Shown here: piece by piece, positions 44,476-54,700 of the stretch | Layout: the number at the start of each line of letters is the position of its first letter | Numbering within the stretch: position 1 is the stretch's first letter | Notes under the pieces: model-generated | Seen by the model: only the letters and a program-made list of their open reading frames with translations | What the model was told of the DNA's origin: nothing | Databases searched by the model: none | Assembly (NCBI GenBank): GCA_964651245.1 | Contig: CAZYVI010000011.1 | Span: 101,882 to 165,881, forward strand | Direction: 5' to 3' | DNA from: Avedoeria sp964651245 | Lineage (GTDB): Bacteria > Chloroflexota > Anaerolineae > Epilineales > Epilineaceae | DNA length: 64,000 bases | Translations under genes and position numbers: made by a program

Positions 44476-45192
44476 ATGCCCGACACCCCACCGCCGCCGA
44501 TCGAGCGCGCCCTCGTCGTCGTCGCCCACCCCGACGACCCCGAGTTCCCGGCCGGCGGCACGATCGCGACGCTGACCGACGCCGGCGCCGTCGTCACCTA
44601 CGTGATCGTCACCGACGGCTCGAAGGGCACCGGCGACCGGTCGCTCACCGGGCCGGCGCTGGCGGCGCTGCGCGTCGAGGAGCAGCGGGCGGCGGCGCGG
44701 ACACTCGGCGTGGCCGACGTCGTGTTCCTGGGCCTGCCCGACGGCGAGGTCGTGCCCGACCTGGCCTTGCGGCACGCCGTGACGCGCGAGATCCGCCGCC
44801 ACCAGCCCGACGTCGTCATCACCCACGACCCGTCGACGTACTACACCGACAGCTACGTGAACCACCCCGACCACCGCGCCGTCGGCCAGGCCACGCTCGA
44901 GGCGATCTTCCCGACGGCGCGCGACTTCCTCAACGCGCCGCACCTCCTGGCCGAGGGCCTCGAAGTCCACAAGGTGCGCGAGGTCTGGCTGACGCTGAAC
45001 CCGCAGCCCGACCACATCGTCGACATCTCGGCCACGTTCGACCGCAAGATCGCCGCGCTGCACGCCCACCGCACCCAGTTCGCCGACCCCGACGGCCTGG
45101 CGCAGCGCATCCGCGAGCGCGCCGCGGGCGTCGGCGCGCCGCACGGGCTGGCGCTGGCCGAGGGCTTCAAGCGCATCGTCCTGCCCGCATGA
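44476..45192 (+). CDS. PIG-L family deacetylase (LmbE-like)
   Basis: A 238-residue zinc-dependent deacetylase. The metal site starts with AHPDDPEFPAGG (His18, Asp20, Asp21) and is completed by the His of NHPDHRAVG; GSKGTGDRSLTG and ITHDPSTYYTDSYVNHPDH are family landmarks. Members remove acetyl groups from N-acetylglucosaminyl conjugates, for example in bacillithiol or mycothiol synthesis or antibiotic tailoring; no such pathway gene is near. The ATG at 44476 fits the family start. Confidence 0.9.
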   Translation: MPDTPPPPIERALVVVAHPDDPEFPAGGTIATLTDAGAVVTYVIVTDGSKGTGDRSLTGPALAALRVEEQRAAARTLGVADVVFLGLPDGEVVPDLALRHAVTREIRRHQPDVVITHDPSTYYTDSYVNHPDHRAVGQATLEAIFPTARDFLNAPHLLAEGLEVHKVREVWLTLNPQPDHIVDISATFDRKIAALHAHRTQFADPDGLAQRIRERAAGVGAPHGLALAEGFKRIVLPA

Positions 45193-45223
45193 CCGCCCGC
45201 CCCGGATCCGTGGAGGTCGCGCC

Positions 45224-45922
45224 ATGACCCGTCCGCTGCGCCTCGCGCTCGTGCTCGGCGCCCTGGCCGGCCCGCTCGCCGCCGCCGGCTGCGACACCGC
45301 CGGCGCCGACGTCCTGCCCGAGACGACGACGAAGTGGGCCCGGGCCGAGCTCGAGCCCACCTACACGCCGCTGCCGGAGTCGACGGCGACGCTGACGCCG
45401 CCGCCCTCGGCCACGCCGGCGGCAGCCTACCAGACGCCGACGCCGGACCAGTTCCAGGCCGCCGGCCTGCCCGTGCGCTTGCGCGTGCCGGCCGTCGGCA
45501 TCGACGCCGTCGTCGAGCGCGTCGGCCGCGACAGCGAGGGCAAGGTCGACGTGCCCAAGGTGTCGCGCAACGTCGCCTGGTTCACCGAGAGCGCCCTGCC
45601 CGGCCAGGCCGGCAAGACGAGCGTGATCAGCGGCCACCTCGACGACCCCTACGGGCCGGCCGTGTTCTACAAGCTGCGGATGCTGGTGCCCGGCGACGAG
45701 GTCGAGGTGACGTACGACAACGGCACGCGCTTCATCTTCGTCGTCGAGGCCAAGGAGCGCTACGCGTTCGACCGCGCCCCGGTCCAGAAGGTCTTCGGCA
45801 CCACCGCCCGCCGGATGCTGAACCTCATCACCTGCGACGGCGCGTGGAACTCCGGCCAGGCGAACTACAACCAGCGGCTGGTGGTCTACACCCGGCTCAA
45901 GGAGGGCGAGCTGGCGCGCTGA
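45224..45922 (+). CDS. lipoprotein-type sortase (class F-like)
   Basis: A 232-residue sortase. The N-terminus is a lipoprotein signal (LALVLGALAGPLAAAGC, Cys23) followed by a Thr/Pro spacer, so the enzyme is probably tethered by lipid outside the cell. The sortase barrel starts with LPVRLRVPAVGIDAVVERVG; the catalytic residues are His138 (ISGHLDD), Cys204 (NLITCDGAW) and Arg218 (YNQRLVVYTRL). A GGAGG site is 7 bp upstream. Its substrates are not evident; no LPXTG protein is seen in the window, and the YLP tails of secreted proteins are candidates only. Confidence 0.9.
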   Translation: MTRPLRLALVLGALAGPLAAAGCDTAGADVLPETTTKWARAELEPTYTPLPESTATLTPPPSATPAAAYQTPTPDQFQAAGLPVRLRVPAVGIDAVVERVGRDSEGKVDVPKVSRNVAWFTESALPGQAGKTSVISGHLDDPYGPAVFYKLRMLVPGDEVEVTYDNGTRFIFVVEAKERYAFDRAPVQKVFGTTARRMLNLITCDGAWNSGQANYNQRLVVYTRLKEGELAR

Positions 45923-46083
45923 GCGCCGCCCGCGACCGGCGCGACCGGGTGCAGGTCTGGTGCACGCGGGCTCTGTCGTCTCGCCGGCCACCCCGAGGTC
46001 GCGCCGACAACGCCGCCGGCGCGCCACGCTACTTCGGGTATACTGCCCGCCGGACTCGCGACGCCGTCGACGGATCAGACGCC

Positions 46084-48807
46084 ATGCTCCCCATGCCCCA
46101 ATCGGTGGCGGGATGGCTCGACGGCCTGGGCCCCGCGCTCGGGCTGGCCTTGCTCTGGGCCGCCGCGGCGCTGGCGCCGGGCAGGTGGGCGAACTGGCGG
46201 GCGCGATCGCGGTCGCGCACGGTGGCGACACGGCCGACGACGGCCCCGCCCGGCCTCCTCGCCACCCTCGCCCCCGCGACCCTTCCCGCCGCGCTCGCCC
46301 TCGCCGCCGTCGGCTGGGTCGTCGCCGACGTCGTCGCCGCGCGCGCCTGGGGCGGCGGCACGGCCACGGCGCTCGGCTGGCGGGCGCCGGTCGATCGGCT
46401 TGGCGCCGGCCTGGCCATGGCCGCCGCCTGGGCCGCCGCCCGGCCGTGGGACCGCCGCGCCGCGGCGCCGCTGGCGGGCGGCGTGGCCGCGGTGACGGCC
46501 GCGGCGCTCTGGCTGGGTGCTGCGCCGCCCGGCGCCGGCGGCGCGGCCGTCCTCGACCGCGCCGTGCTGGTCGACGTCGCGCTGGCCGCCGTCGCGCTCG
46601 TGCTGGCCGGCGCCGCCGCCCGGCCGCCCGGTCCGCGGTCGCCCGGCGTCGTGCCGGTGCTGGGTGTGCTGGCCTTCGGCAGCGCCTGCCAATCGCTCTG
46701 GCCGGCCGCCGGTCCGGCGCTGTGGTGGCGGGCCGGGCTCGTCGCCGCCGGCGCCGTGGCCGCCGCCGCCACGCTGCCCCCCGCTGCCCGCGCCGCCGGG
46801 ATGCGGACCGCGCTCCGCGCCGCGGCCTGGCTCGGCACGCCGCGCCTGCGGGCGCTGCTCGAGGTCGCATCGGCCTGGCGGCGCACCGCGTCTGCCGCGT
46901 CGCCCGTCGGCTCCACCGCGCCGGTGGACCGCCACGCCCGAAGCTTCGTCGAGCGGGCGGCCGGCCTGGCGGACGGCCTGGCCGGGCTGGCGGCCGGTGT
47001 CGGCGCCGCCGGCGCCGCGCGCGTGGCGGCCGCGGCGGGCGGGCTGCGCCGCGCCCTCGCCGCGCTGGCCGACGTGGGCCGGCGCATCGGGCCGGCGCTG
47101 CGGCCGCGGCGGGGCGACCGGCCGCGGCCGGCCGACTCGGCGCGGGCGCGCCTGGCCCTGGCCGGCGCGCTGGCCGACGGGCTGCACGGCGTGCTGACCC
47201 AGCTCGATGCCGCGGTGGTGTTCGCCGGGCTGATCGAGGGTGACCAGGTGCAGTTCTGGGCCCTGACGCCGTCCGGCGCGCTGCACGAGCTCTATCGGCG
47301 GCCGCTCGAGCAGCTGCCGGCCCTCCGACGCACCCTGCTGTCGGGCGCGGCCGCGTTCGGCGGCCGGACCGAGGCGCGCGACATCGACGACCTCTACCAG
47401 CACCTCGGGCTGCCGTACGACGGCCCGGCGCTGGCCGCCGCCGGCGGCCGGCCGGCGCGCCTCGTGCTGTTGGCTGGCAGCGGCTTCGGACCGTGGCGGC
47501 GCGACGACCCCGCCCTGCTGGCCGCCGCCGCGTCGGGCTTGGCCGGCCGCCTGGCCGAGATCGCGGCCCCCGCGGTCGTGCCGGCGCCGGCGCCGGCCGT
47601 GGCGGCCGAGGACGTCGCCCAGCTCCAGTCGGCGCTGGCCGCGCTGCACGTCGAGGTGGCGCAGCTGGCGGCACGGCTCGACGGCGTCGAGCGGCGCCTC
47701 GACGGCCCGCCGGCCACGGTCGCGGCCGGGACCGCCGGGCTCACGCCGTCGCCCGCGGCGTCCTACCTGGCCCGCCTCGAGACGTTCCAGCGGCTGTTCG
47801 AGCCCCTGCCGTGGGGGATCGTCGTCGCCGACACCGAAGGGCGGGTCGTGCTGGCCAACACGGCGTCGCGGCGGCTCCTCGTCGGGGCGGCGCTGTTGCC
47901 GGGGCACCGCGTCGACCTGCCCGGGCCCGGCGCCCGGACCCTGGTCACCGCGCTGCGCGATCCGGCCAGCGCGCTGCGCGGCACCCGCGTCGCCCTGGCC
48001 GCGCTCGACACCGTGGTGCGCGTCGAGCCGATCGAGTGGCCCGGCGAACACCACCGCCGTAGGCTGGGGGCGACGCTCGTCGTCGCCACGACCGCCGACG
48101 CCGCGGCGCGGGGCGAGGCCGACCTCGTCGACCTGCTCGAGGCGCTGCGCGACCCGCTCGTCGACCTGCGCATCCAAGGGGAGACGCTCGAGGCCGAGGT
48201 CCGGATGCCGGCGCCCGACCTGCTGCGCCACCTCACCGTCCTCGACGGCCACGTCGCCGGCCTGCGCGCCGTCCTGGGCGCGCTGGCCGCCCGGCGCAGC
48301 CTGGCGCTGCGGCGCCACGTGGCCGACATCGGCGCGCTCGACGTCGGCCAATTGGGCGCGACGACCGAGCTCAGCTTGCGCGATCTGTTCGCGCTGCGCG
48401 GCATTCGCTTCCGCGGCATCCGCGGCAGCGTCCCGCCCGGCCTCACCCTGGACGTCCGCCTCCTGGAGCAGGTGGCGCTGGCGATGGTTGCCGGCGTGGC
48501 CACGACCGCCAGCTGGGGCTCGCACCTGTCGGTCCAACTGCGGCACGAGGTGGTGCCCGGCGCCGGCGGCGCGCCGCGCGACACCGTGCTCGTCGAGGTC
48601 GACCTCCTCGACGGTGGCCGGACCGCGATCCGGCAGCGGGCCGCCCTCGACGCCGCGGCGCTGGCGGCGCAGCCCGCCGCGCTGCGCGTCAGCCAGTCGC
48701 TGGCCAGCGCCGGCTTCCCGGGCTGCGAGGCCTGGTTCAGCCGCCGCCAGCCGAACGACCAGCGGCTCCAGCTCTGCTTGCGGGTGCCGGTGCCGACCGC
48801 CGCCTGA
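46084..48807 (+). CDS. membrane protein with PAS-like domain and degenerate kinase-like C-terminus
   Basis: A 907-residue protein. Residues 1-260 hold about eight hydrophobic helices; then a soluble region includes an ALHVEVAQLAARLDGVERRL coiled coil, a PAS-like domain (TFQRLFEPLPWGIVVADTEGRVVLANTASRRLL) near 570, and a C-terminal part shaped like a dimerisation helix plus ATPase fold (LRHLTVLDGHVAGLRAVLGAL, then VLVEVDLLDGG). Neither a phospho-acceptor His nor N, G1 or G2 boxes can be seen, so kinase activity is unlikely. Function unknown; convergent with the FtsZ-like gene, which it approaches within 53 bp. Confidence 0.6.
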   Translation: MLPMPQSVAGWLDGLGPALGLALLWAAAALAPGRWANWRARSRSRTVATRPTTAPPGLLATLAPATLPAALALAAVGWVVADVVAARAWGGGTATALGWRAPVDRLGAGLAMAAAWAAARPWDRRAAAPLAGGVAAVTAAALWLGAAPPGAGGAAVLDRAVLVDVALAAVALVLAGAAARPPGPRSPGVVPVLGVLAFGSACQSLWPAAGPALWWRAGLVAAGAVAAAATLPPAARAAGMRTALRAAAWLGTPRLRALLEVASAWRRTASAASPVGSTAPVDRHARSFVERAAGLADGLAGLAAGVGAAGAARVAAAAGGLRRALAALADVGRRIGPALRPRRGDRPRPADSARARLALAGALADGLHGVLTQLDAAVVFAGLIEGDQVQFWALTPSGALHELYRRPLEQLPALRRTLLSGAAAFGGRTEARDIDDLYQHLGLPYDGPALAAAGGRPARLVLLAGSGFGPWRRDDPALLAAAASGLAGRLAEIAAPAVVPAPAPAVAAEDVAQLQSALAALHVEVAQLAARLDGVERRLDGPPATVAAGTAGLTPSPAASYLARLETFQRLFEPLPWGIVVADTEGRVVLANTASRRLLVGAALLPGHRVDLPGPGARTLVTALRDPASALRGTRVALAALDTVVRVEPIEWPGEHHRRRLGATLVVATTADAAARGEADLVDLLEALRDPLVDLRIQGETLEAEVRMPAPDLLRHLTVLDGHVAGLRAVLGALAARRSLALRRHVADIGALDVGQLGATTELSLRDLFALRGIRFRGIRGSVPPGLTLDVRLLEQVALAMVAGVATTASWGSHLSVQLRHEVVPGAGGAPRDTVLVEVDLLDGGRTAIRQRAALDAAALAAQPAALRVSQSLASAGFPGCEAWFSRRQPNDQRLQLCLRVPVPTAA

Positions 48808-48860
48808 TCGAAGGGCCCGCCCGCGACAGCGCCGGCCGGGGCGACGCGCCCCGACGACCG

Positions 48861-49958
48861 TCAGCCTACCGCGCGCACCGGCCGCGCCGTCGGCGCCGCC
48901 GCCGGCCGGGCGAACGGCACCACCGACGGCGGCGCGTCGTCCGCAGCGTCGGCCGCCGGCGCCAGCGCCGCGCCGATCAACGTCGCCCGCGCCGTGCCGG
49001 GTAGCAACACATCCGTCACGACGCCCGTCCGCACGTCGCAGCCCGGCCGCAGCGCGGCGCGCAGCCGGGCGACGGCGGCGTCGACGTCGGCGGGGGTGAG
49101 GTCGGGTCCGCCGGTCACCTGGACCAGGACGCGGCCGGCCGCCCGCAGCGCGCCGGGGTCGGCCAGCGGACAGCACAGCGCGTCGGCCACGGCAGCGTCG
49201 GCCGGGCCGGCCGTGCCCTCCGCCGGGCCATCGCTGCCGCCGACGACAAAGCAGGCCGGGCCGCCGCCGTCGAACAGCGCGCGCAGGTCGGAGCGGCCGA
49301 TCGCCAGGCAGCCGCCGCGGTCGGCAAATGCCGTCAGCGCCACGGCGGCGCGCCGGACGACCTCGCGGCCGGCGGCCGCCGCCCACTCCAGCGGCAGCTC
49401 GGCGCCGACGGCCCCCAGGGCCAGGTCGCCGTCGACGGTCACCGTGGCGTCGCACGCCGCCGCCAGCGCCGCGACGGCCGCGGCGGCGCGGTCGTGGTGG
49501 GCCGGCGGCTCGAACGGAAACGGCGCCAGGCCGAAGCCGACGACGAGCGCCCCCGCCCGGCGGGCGGCCGCGGCGACGGCCGGCGCGGCGCCGCCGCCCG
49601 TCGCGCCCGACAGCCCGGCGACGACGAACACGACATCGGCGCCGTCGAGCGCCCGGAGGAGCGCGTCGCCCGCGGCCGCGGCGGCGTCGGCGGCCGCGGC
49701 CGCGCGGCGGTCGGCCAGGGCGGACGGCGGCGCGGCCACACTCAGGCAGATCGGGCGCGCCGCGGCCGGCAGCCCGGCGGCGCCGAGCGCCATCGGGCAG
49801 CGATCGACCGCCACGAGGTCGGCGTCGACGCCGCCGGCATCGGCCAGCCAGGCCAGCGTGGCCAGCCCGGCGCCGCCGACGCCGACGACGGCCAGCCGCG
49901 GGCCGGGCCGCAGCGGCGCGCCGGCGCGGGCGGCGGGCGCGGCGGGCAGAACAGCCAT
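48861..49958 (-). CDS. divergent FtsZ/tubulin-like GTPase
   Basis: A 365-residue protein with a recognisable tubulin-superfamily GTPase core. The nucleotide loop VGVGGAGLATL (26-34) and the tubulin signature FVVAGLSGATGGGAAPAVA (111-129) match FtsZ GVGGGG and FVTAGMGGGTGTGAAP; AIGRSDLRALFDGGG corresponds to the T7 region (INVDFADV in FtsZ), where the Asn and first Asp seem missing and only the last Asp is kept. There is no C-terminal FtsA/ZipA-binding peptide. It is the last gene of a four-gene operon, 11 bp after the protease gene. Not a division FtsZ; GTP hydrolysis may be weak. Confidence 0.75.
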   Translation of the reverse strand: MAVLPAAPAARAGAPLRPGPRLAVVGVGGAGLATLAWLADAGGVDADLVAVDRCPMALGAAGLPAAARPICLSVAAPPSALADRRAAAAADAAAAAGDALLRALDGADVVFVVAGLSGATGGGAAPAVAAAARRAGALVVGFGLAPFPFEPPAHHDRAAAAVAALAAACDATVTVDGDLALGAVGAELPLEWAAAAGREVVRRAAVALTAFADRGGCLAIGRSDLRALFDGGGPACFVVGGSDGPAEGTAGPADAAVADALCCPLADPGALRAAGRVLVQVTGGPDLTPADVDAAVARLRAALRPGCDVRTGVVTDVLLPGTARATLIGAALAPAADAADDAPPSVVPFARPAAAPTARPVRAVG

Positions 49959-49969
49959 CGGGCGCGGCG

Positions 49970-51778
49970 TCAGCGCGACACCGCCAGCCGGCGGATCTCG
50001 CCCGCGGCGTCGACGGTGACCTGGAGGACGGTCCGGCACGCCGGGCCGTCGGCGGTCGGCAGGCTGCGGGCCAGCGTGACGACCATGCCGCGCGCGCTCT
50101 CGGGGGCGGCGGCGCGGTCGCGGCGGCCGCCATGGGCCATGACCGGCGGGGCGCAGACGGGGTGGACGTCGACCTCGACGTCGCCGGCCGCGAACGCCGG
50201 CAGCCGGCGGGCGACACGCCGTCGAACCGTGTCCACCAGGACGGACGGCGACAGGGCGCACGCCAGCGAGCCGTCGGGACAGCGGCCGCCGGCGGTGCGC
50301 CAGCTCGGCCGCCCCTCGTCGCGCCGCAGCCGGTCGACGGCGACGCGCGCGCTCGGGCCGTCGGCGCCACCTGCGGCGTCGTCGACGGATCGGCGGGCGT
50401 CGGCCGGCGCCTCGGGCGCGGCGGCGGCGTGGGCGAGCACGGCCGGTTCGAAGCGCGGTGGCCGGACCGGCAGCGACCCCACCGTCGCTGCCGGTCCGAA
50501 CATCTCCGCAGCGGCGCCGGCGCCGGCCATGACCCGGGCCTCGGGGCCTGGGGCGTGGACGAGGCTCGGGTCGCCGTAGAGCACGAAGTTGTGGATGGCC
50601 TTGACGTCCTCGGCGTCGAGGAAGCGCTGGCGGGCCAGCCCCTCGGCGATCAAGGCCGCCTTGGCCGCCGCCAGCGCCTCGCCCGCCGGGACGCCGCCGC
50701 GCAGCGCCTGCCAGAACCGGTGGGCCAGCAGGTCGGCCGCCACCAGGCCGCCGTCGAGGCCGCCGTAGGCCACGCCGGTGGCGCCGACATAGGCCAGGCA
50801 GCCGCCGGCCAGGTAGGCCCGCGCCATCGCGCCGCCGGCGGCGTCGATGCGGGCCGGGGCGCCGTGGCAGGCCTCGGCGAAGACCACGGCGCCGGGCGCC
50901 GGGGCGATGTCGTGGGGGCGCAGCGCCACCGGGAAGGCGTCGTAGCCGGCCGGGAAGGTCGGATCGACCTGCCCGTACCAGTCGGGTCCGTCGGCCAGGC
51001 CGTGGAGGTTGTAGTAGCGGAAGCGCGGCGCGTCGGCGCCGGTCGGCGGCAGGTCCTTGAACGACAGCGGCGGCGACAGCCGGAGCTGCTGCGGCTCGCC
51101 GACGGCGCTGAACGCGCCGCGCGCTGCCCGCTTCCAGACGCTGGCCGAGTAGCCGAAGGCGCCGTCGGCGAGCAGCAGCGGCTGGCCGGCGGCCAGGCGG
51201 TCGTGGGCGGCGGTGGCGGCGGCCAGGGCGCCCAGCAGACCGGCGAGCGAAGCGTCCGGCAGCCGCCCGACGGCGCGCTGCGGGCCGAACGCCGCCGGGT
51301 CGTCGGCCGCCGCCGGACCGTCGAGGCCGTAGGCGTGGTCGGAGAGCACCTCGGCATCGTCGTCGTCGGTCGGGTTGGGGAGGCGGTGGAACGGCACGAT
51401 CCCGTCGTCGCCGAGCACCAGGACGAAGCGCGCCGTCTCCTCGGTGAACGCCATCCGGCGCGCCACGTCGCGCACGACGCGGGCGACGCCGTCGGGCTCG
51501 CCCGGCGCCGCCGGCAGGACGCCCAGCGCCGTGAGCAGCGGGCTGCCGTCGACGTAGAGCAGCGTCCCGGCCAGGCCGCGGCGGTCCATCGCCGCCGCCA
51601 GCCCGCCCACGGCGTGCTCGATGGCGTAGATGCCGTCGGGCCCGTAGCGCTGCCAGAGCCGGTGGCGGCTGGTGACGATCAGCACCGCCGGCGCCGGCGC
51701 GACGCCGCCGCCCGCCGCCCGCCGCCCGGCCGCCGCCCGTCGCACCGACGCAGCGCAGCCCTTCACCATGGCGATCAT
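49970..51778 (-). CDS. clan CD (caspase/gingipain-fold) cysteine protease
   Basis: A 602-residue protein. The catalytic dyad of clan CD peptidases is visible: His259 in YYNLHGL (hydrophobic strand followed by His-Gly) and Cys304 in VVFAEACHGA (strand followed by Ala-Cys). The neighbourhood WYGQVDPTFPAGY, MARAYLAGGCLAYVGATGVAYGG and ALRGGVPAGEALAAAK resembles family C25 (gingipain) and CHAT proteases more than metacaspases. The C-terminal 200 residues lack known domains. The ATG follows AGGAG by 9 bp, overlapping the end of the TPR gene. No signal peptide, so it should act in the cytoplasm, perhaps switched on by the NTPase encoded upstream. Confidence 0.78.
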   Translation of the reverse strand: MIAMVKGCAASVRRAAAGRRAAGGGVAPAPAVLIVTSRHRLWQRYGPDGIYAIEHAVGGLAAAMDRRGLAGTLLYVDGSPLLTALGVLPAAPGEPDGVARVVRDVARRMAFTEETARFVLVLGDDGIVPFHRLPNPTDDDDAEVLSDHAYGLDGPAAADDPAAFGPQRAVGRLPDASLAGLLGALAAATAAHDRLAAGQPLLLADGAFGYSASVWKRAARGAFSAVGEPQQLRLSPPLSFKDLPPTGADAPRFRYYNLHGLADGPDWYGQVDPTFPAGYDAFPVALRPHDIAPAPGAVVFAEACHGAPARIDAAGGAMARAYLAGGCLAYVGATGVAYGGLDGGLVAADLLAHRFWQALRGGVPAGEALAAAKAALIAEGLARQRFLDAEDVKAIHNFVLYGDPSLVHAPGPEARVMAGAGAAAEMFGPAATVGSLPVRPPRFEPAVLAHAAAAPEAPADARRSVDDAAGGADGPSARVAVDRLRRDEGRPSWRTAGGRCPDGSLACALSPSVLVDTVRRRVARRLPAFAAGDVEVDVHPVCAPPVMAHGGRRDRAAAPESARGMVVTLARSLPTADGPACRTVLQVTVDAAGEIRRLAVSR

Positions 51779-51790
51779 CGTTTGGAGCTC

Positions 51791-54700
51791 CTAGGGGGAT
51801 AGGTCGCGCGGCGTCGGGTTCGGCTGGCGGGCGCGGCCGCGGGCGAAGAGCTGGACGATCTGGTTGGCCCGCAGCCGCTTCGTCGACCGCTCGCTGGGCT
51901 GCAGGGCGTGCGCCTGCTCCAGGTACGGTCGGGCGCGGTCGTGCTGGTCGAGCCGGGCGTAGAGGTGGGCGATGCGCGTCAGCGTCTCGGGCAGCCGCGG
52001 GTCGCCCTCGACGATCAGGCCCAGCGTCGGGCACAGGACGTCGACGGCGCGGGCCAGGTGGCCCAGCTCGTCGAGCAGCGCGCCGTAGGCCAGGCGCGGC
52101 GCCGGGTCGTCGGGCGCCAGGTCGACGGCCTGCTCGTGGATGAACAGCGCCCGCTCGACCATCGCCGCCCGACGGCAGGCGTCGGCCAGCCGGAGGTAGA
52201 CCGCCGCCGAGCGCGGGGCGACGGCGACCGCCTGCTCGAAGGCCTGGATCGCGTCGTCGACCTCGTCGCGGGCGAGGTGGAGGTCGCCCAGCGCCACGTA
52301 GGCGCGCGGGTCGGCCGGGTCGAGCCGGGCGGCCCGATCGAACGCGGCCAGGGCGCCGTCGTCGTCGCCGCGGGCGCGGGCCACGTGGCCGAGCTGGAGT
52401 TGGACCCGGGCGTCGTCGGGCGCCGCGGCGCAGGCCGGGGCGAGCGCCTCGTGGGCGCCGTCGGCGTCGCCGTCGTCGAGCCGCAGCGCGGCCAGCCGCA
52501 GCCGGACCTCGACCGACGACGGCGCGAACGTCAGCGCGTCGGTGAGGGCGGCGCGCGCGGCGTCGCGGCGGCCGAGGGCCAGCAGCGCCGCGGCGTCGGC
52601 CAGGCGCCAGGCGGGCGTGTAGGGCTCGAGGGCCACGGCCTTGCCGTAGCGGTCGCGGGCGGCCTCGAGGTCGCCCAGCTCGGCCTGCAGGTCGCCGAGC
52701 TGGGCCTGGATCGCGGCCTGCTCCGGGCCGTAGCGCAGCGCGGCCTCGAGCGCCTCGAGCGCGCCGGTGACGTCGCCGATCCGGCGGCGGGCCTCGGCCA
52801 GCAGCGCCAGCAGCCGCGGGTCGTGCGGCTGGCCCTCGGCGCGGGCCTCGAGGACGGCGCAGGCCGTCTCGGGCGCACCGGCCTCGAGGGCCAGGCCGGC
52901 CAGGCGGCGCTCGGTGGCGGCGTCCAGCGGCTGCGCCGCGGCCAGGCGCAGCGCGGCGGCGGCGGCGGAGCGGTCGCCCGTGGCCAGCTGCAGCTCGGCC
53001 AGCGCGCACGCCAGCTCGCCCGTGTCCGACGCCCGTTCGATCGCCGCCAGCAGCGCCGCCATGGCCGCGGGTGCGTCGCCCGCGTCCGTCGCGGCGCGGG
53101 CGACCAGGGCGTAGTACGACGCGTCGTCGGCGCCGCGGGCGGCGGCCAGGCGGAGATCGGCCTGAGCGGCCGCGGCGTCGCCGGCGGCCAGCGTGGCCCA
53201 GGCGCGGACGAGCAGGCTGGCCGCCGCCGGCGCGACGGCCACCGCCGCGGCGGCGGCCTCGACGGCGCCGCCCACGTGGCCGGCCCGGCCGCGCACGACA
53301 GCCAGAGCGCGCAGCGCCGCCGCGGCGTCGGCCCCTTCGAGCCGGGCGGCGGCCCGCTGCAGCACGCCCTCGGCGTAGGCGGCCAGGTCGGCATCCAGCG
53401 CCGGCGCCGGCGCCGGCACGGCCAGCCAGAGCCGCCAACCGTCGGCGGCGACGTGCCGGCCGTAGTGCAGGGCGGCGGCGGTATGCTCGGGATCGCGCTC
53501 GAGGACGCGTCGCCAACTGGCCAGCGCGGCCGGCGCGTCGTCCAGGGCCTCGTCGAGCTCGGCCAGGGCGACGAAGGCGGCGGCGCTCGGCGCCAGGCGC
53601 GCGGCCTCGGCCTGGGCGTGCCGGGCGCGCGGCAGGTCGCCGGCGACGCGGGCGACCGCCGCGGCGGCCCGCCAGGCGGCGGCCGACGACGGCGCCTGGG
53701 CCGTGGCCCGCTCGGCATGGGCGGCGGCCTCGTCGACACGGCCGATCGCGGCCAGCGCCTCGGCCAGCAGCGCGTCGACGGCCGGGTCGTCGGCCAGCGC
53801 CGGCGGCGCCTGGTGGAGCGCGGCGGCGGCGCCATGCGGGTCGCCCGCCGCCAGCCGCGCCCGGCCGAGGCCGACGACGGCCGCCGGCTCGTCGGGCGCC
53901 AGCCGGCGGACGACGGCCCAGTGCTCGGCGGCTTCGGCCGGCTGGCCGACGCGCTCGAGGGCCTCGGCCAGGGCGCGGTGGGTGGCCGGGTCGGCGTCGT
54001 CGAGGCGGACGGCCTCGACCAGCGCCGTCAGGGCGCCCGCCACATCGGCGCGCGCCAGCCGCAGCCGGCCGACGGCCGACCAGTGCGCCGCCGTGGGGGC
54101 CAGGCGGGCGGCGATCTCGTAGTGGTCGAGGGCGGCCGGCAGCCGGCCGGCGGCCTCGTGCACTGCGCCGCGGGCGGCGTGCAGCGTGGCGCCGGCCGGT
54201 CCGGCGGCCTGGGCGCGGTCGAGGGCGGCGTCGGCGGCGGTCGGGTCGCCGGCGGCCAGGCGGGCCTGGGCGAGCGCGAGCCAGAGGTCGGCGCGTTCGG
54301 GCGCCAGCGCCGTGGCGCGCTCGAGCGAGGCGCAGGCGGCGGCCCGGTCGCCGGCGGCGAGCTCGAGCGCGGCCTTGGCTTGGAAGGCGTCGGCGTCGTC
54401 GGGTGCGGCGGCGACGACGCGCTCGAGGGCGTCGAGGGCGCCGCTGGGGTCGTCGGCGGCCAGGCTGGCCGCCAGATCGCGCTGGTAGGCCGGCACGGCC
54501 GGCGCCAGGGCCGCGGCGCGGGCGAAGGCGGCGCGGGCGCCGGCGGCGTCGTGGCGGGCGGCGCGGGCCTGGCCGAGGGCATGGTGCAGCGCGGCGGCCT
54601 CCGGCAGCCGCGCGACGGCGGCCTCGAGCCCGGCCAGCTCGGCGTCGGCGCGGCCGAGGGCGCGCGCCAGGGCGGCCAGCCGGAGGTGGGCGTCGGGGTC

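Noticed and set aside
39784..45360. An 1858-codon minus-strand frame spanning the KAS III, propeller and PIG-L genes
   Set aside because: It crosses three well-supported genes in other frames and has no domain of its own, except that its last 67 codons may be a small coupled gene, listed separately.
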